Below are positions 14,118 to 14,773 of a stretch of DNA of 14,773 bases, piece after piece. This stretch comes from Bacteroidales bacterium. Lineage in GTDB: Bacteria; Bacteroidota; Bacteroidia; Bacteroidales; Muribaculaceae. The number at the start of each line of letters is the position of its first letter. The first letter of the stretch is position 1. The notes under the pieces were generated by a model that did not search any database, was not told where the DNA came from, and saw nothing but the letters and a program-made list of their open reading frames with translations. The position numbers were made by a program, and so were the translations under genes. The stretch spans positions 1 to 14,773 of the forward strand of contig SFNM01000046.1 of assembly GCA_004552725.1 (NCBI GenBank). Direction: 5' to 3'.

Positions 14118-14773
14118 TTACCGTGGGATAAATCGCTCGTCGACATACGCCAAAGAGCCTTCTTCTACCTTGCGACGTAGTATTTCTATCGCTTGAAGAT
14201 AGGTAGCGGGCATTGCTTTGCGCAACACGGCAATTGACAATCCATCTTGATAATCGCGTAATAAAGTGTCAATTACACCTTCTATCGTCTCTTCTTTGCG
14301 ATGGATATTATCCTTCAACATCGCTTTCTTGCTCCGGCAGAAATCACATTTACCACACGGTTGCGCATCACACTCACCAAAGTATTTAAGCATTTGCTGC
14401 ACTCGGCAACCGCTATTGGCGAATGCAAAAGTACGCACTGCATCAAGCCTCACACGTGCTTTTTCGAGCATATCTTCGTAGACTGTCCGCGGTATCTGTA
14501 TCTTATCTTTATCTTCGCGACGCACAGGATAATACACAAATGGATTGGTACGCGCCGGCACGTATGTGATGACGTGCATCCTGCTCAATTTGATGATTGA
14601 ATCCATCACATTCTGCAGCGGCAGCGAAGAGCGGAATGAAATTTCATTCTCGTTGATGGGCACAAAGTCGGCAAATATGCCGGAATAGGTGCGCAAAATA
14701 GTTTGCAACACATGGTCAGTTTGACCATCGAGATTGAGTGAATAAAATTCGTGCTTTGGTATGGCCACCATAA
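14118..14773 (-). CDS. recQ: RecQ-family ATP-dependent DNA helicase, C-terminal part (partial)
   Basis: The frame is open past the right edge, so the 5' part with the helicase motor is missing; an ATG at 14771 is internal, not the start. About 218 residues are visible. They hold the RecQ C-terminal region: the zinc-binding motif with GCRVQQMLKYFGE, then CGKCDFC, giving cysteines at positions 122, 139, 142 and 145 of the visible part (plus one extra at 134), preceded by the long helix MLEKARVRLDAVRTFA. A winged-helix segment follows at about 155-217 (DTLLRDYQDGLSIAVLRKAM). There is no HRDC domain before the stop, so this is a short RecQ form. RecQ enzymes unwind DNA during recombination and repair. 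Upstream residues FYSLNLDGQTDHVLQTILRTY match the linker of Bacteroidetes RecQ proteins. Confidence 0.9.
   Translation of the reverse strand, partial: MVAIPKHEFYSLNLDGQTDHVLQTILRTYSGIFADFVPINENEISFRSSLPLQNVMDSIIKLSRMHVITYVPARTNPFVYYPVRREDKDKIQIPRTVYEDMLEKARVRLDAVRTFAFANSGCRVQQMLKYFGECDAQPCGKCDFCRSKKAMLKDNIHRKEETIEGVIDTLLRDYQDGLSIAVLRKAMPATYLQAIEILRRKVEEGSLAYVDERFIPR

Noticed and set aside
1..14773. Mobile element, CRISPR array, toxin-antitoxin pair or phage genes
   Set aside because: I looked for transposase, integrase, direct repeat arrays and small paired genes and saw none; gene content is core metabolism and envelope synthesis.

Overview
The window looks like a chromosomal segment of a gut-type Bacteroidales bacterium; Muribaculaceae or a close relative is my guess, not shown. 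Evidence: several promoters fit the Bacteroidetes form (TTTG/ATTG, about 20 bp, then TAnnTTTG), starts lack clear Shine-Dalgarno sequences, lpxC and fabZ are fused, and the first gene encodes a secreted protein with a type IX-like C-terminal tail. All genes resolve into known families or plain hypotheticals. I see no phage, transposon, CRISPR array or obvious defence system.

Layout. (1) 1-302: N-terminal part of a WYL-type transcription regulator on the minus strand, running off the left edge. (2) 445-2178: secreted CotH-kinase-family protein with a starch-binding-like domain, transcribed divergently from the regulator. (3) 2184-2441: two strong hairpin terminators, a minus-strand tRNA-Ser(CGA) with its own promoter, and an AT-rich inverted repeat. 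(4) 2536-5835: tightly packed operon for a dCMP-deaminase-like enzyme, an S41 PDZ protease, 5-formyltetrahydrofolate cyclo-ligase and an unrecognised zinc-ribbon protein. (5) 5953-9809: operon for a membrane acyltransferase, a HAD phosphatase, and Gmd plus Fcl, the two-step route from GDP-mannose to GDP-L-fucose, closed by a hairpin terminator. (6) 10029-13245: lipid A operon lpxD, lpxC/fabZ, lpxA. (7) 13270-13626: RNase P RNA, with a small DUF695-like gene directly behind its terminator. (8) 14118-14773: C-terminal part of a RecQ helicase on the minus strand, cut by the right edge.

How the genes work together. Regions 5 and 6 both serve the cell envelope: Gmd/Fcl supply activated fucose for surface glycans (the acyltransferase may decorate them), and LpxC, LpxD and LpxA carry out the first three acylation and deacetylation steps of lipid A, with FabZ feeding hydroxyacyl chain metabolism. 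Region 4 joins pyrimidine deoxynucleotide and folate metabolism, which meet at thymidylate synthesis, with a periplasmic protease. The most useful items for follow-up are the zinc-ribbon hypothetical, the RNase P RNA that seems to lack helix P18 and carry a long P19, the DUF695 gene that begins on the rnpB terminator U-tract, the insert in Fcl, and the CotH protein with an altered WDxD motif.
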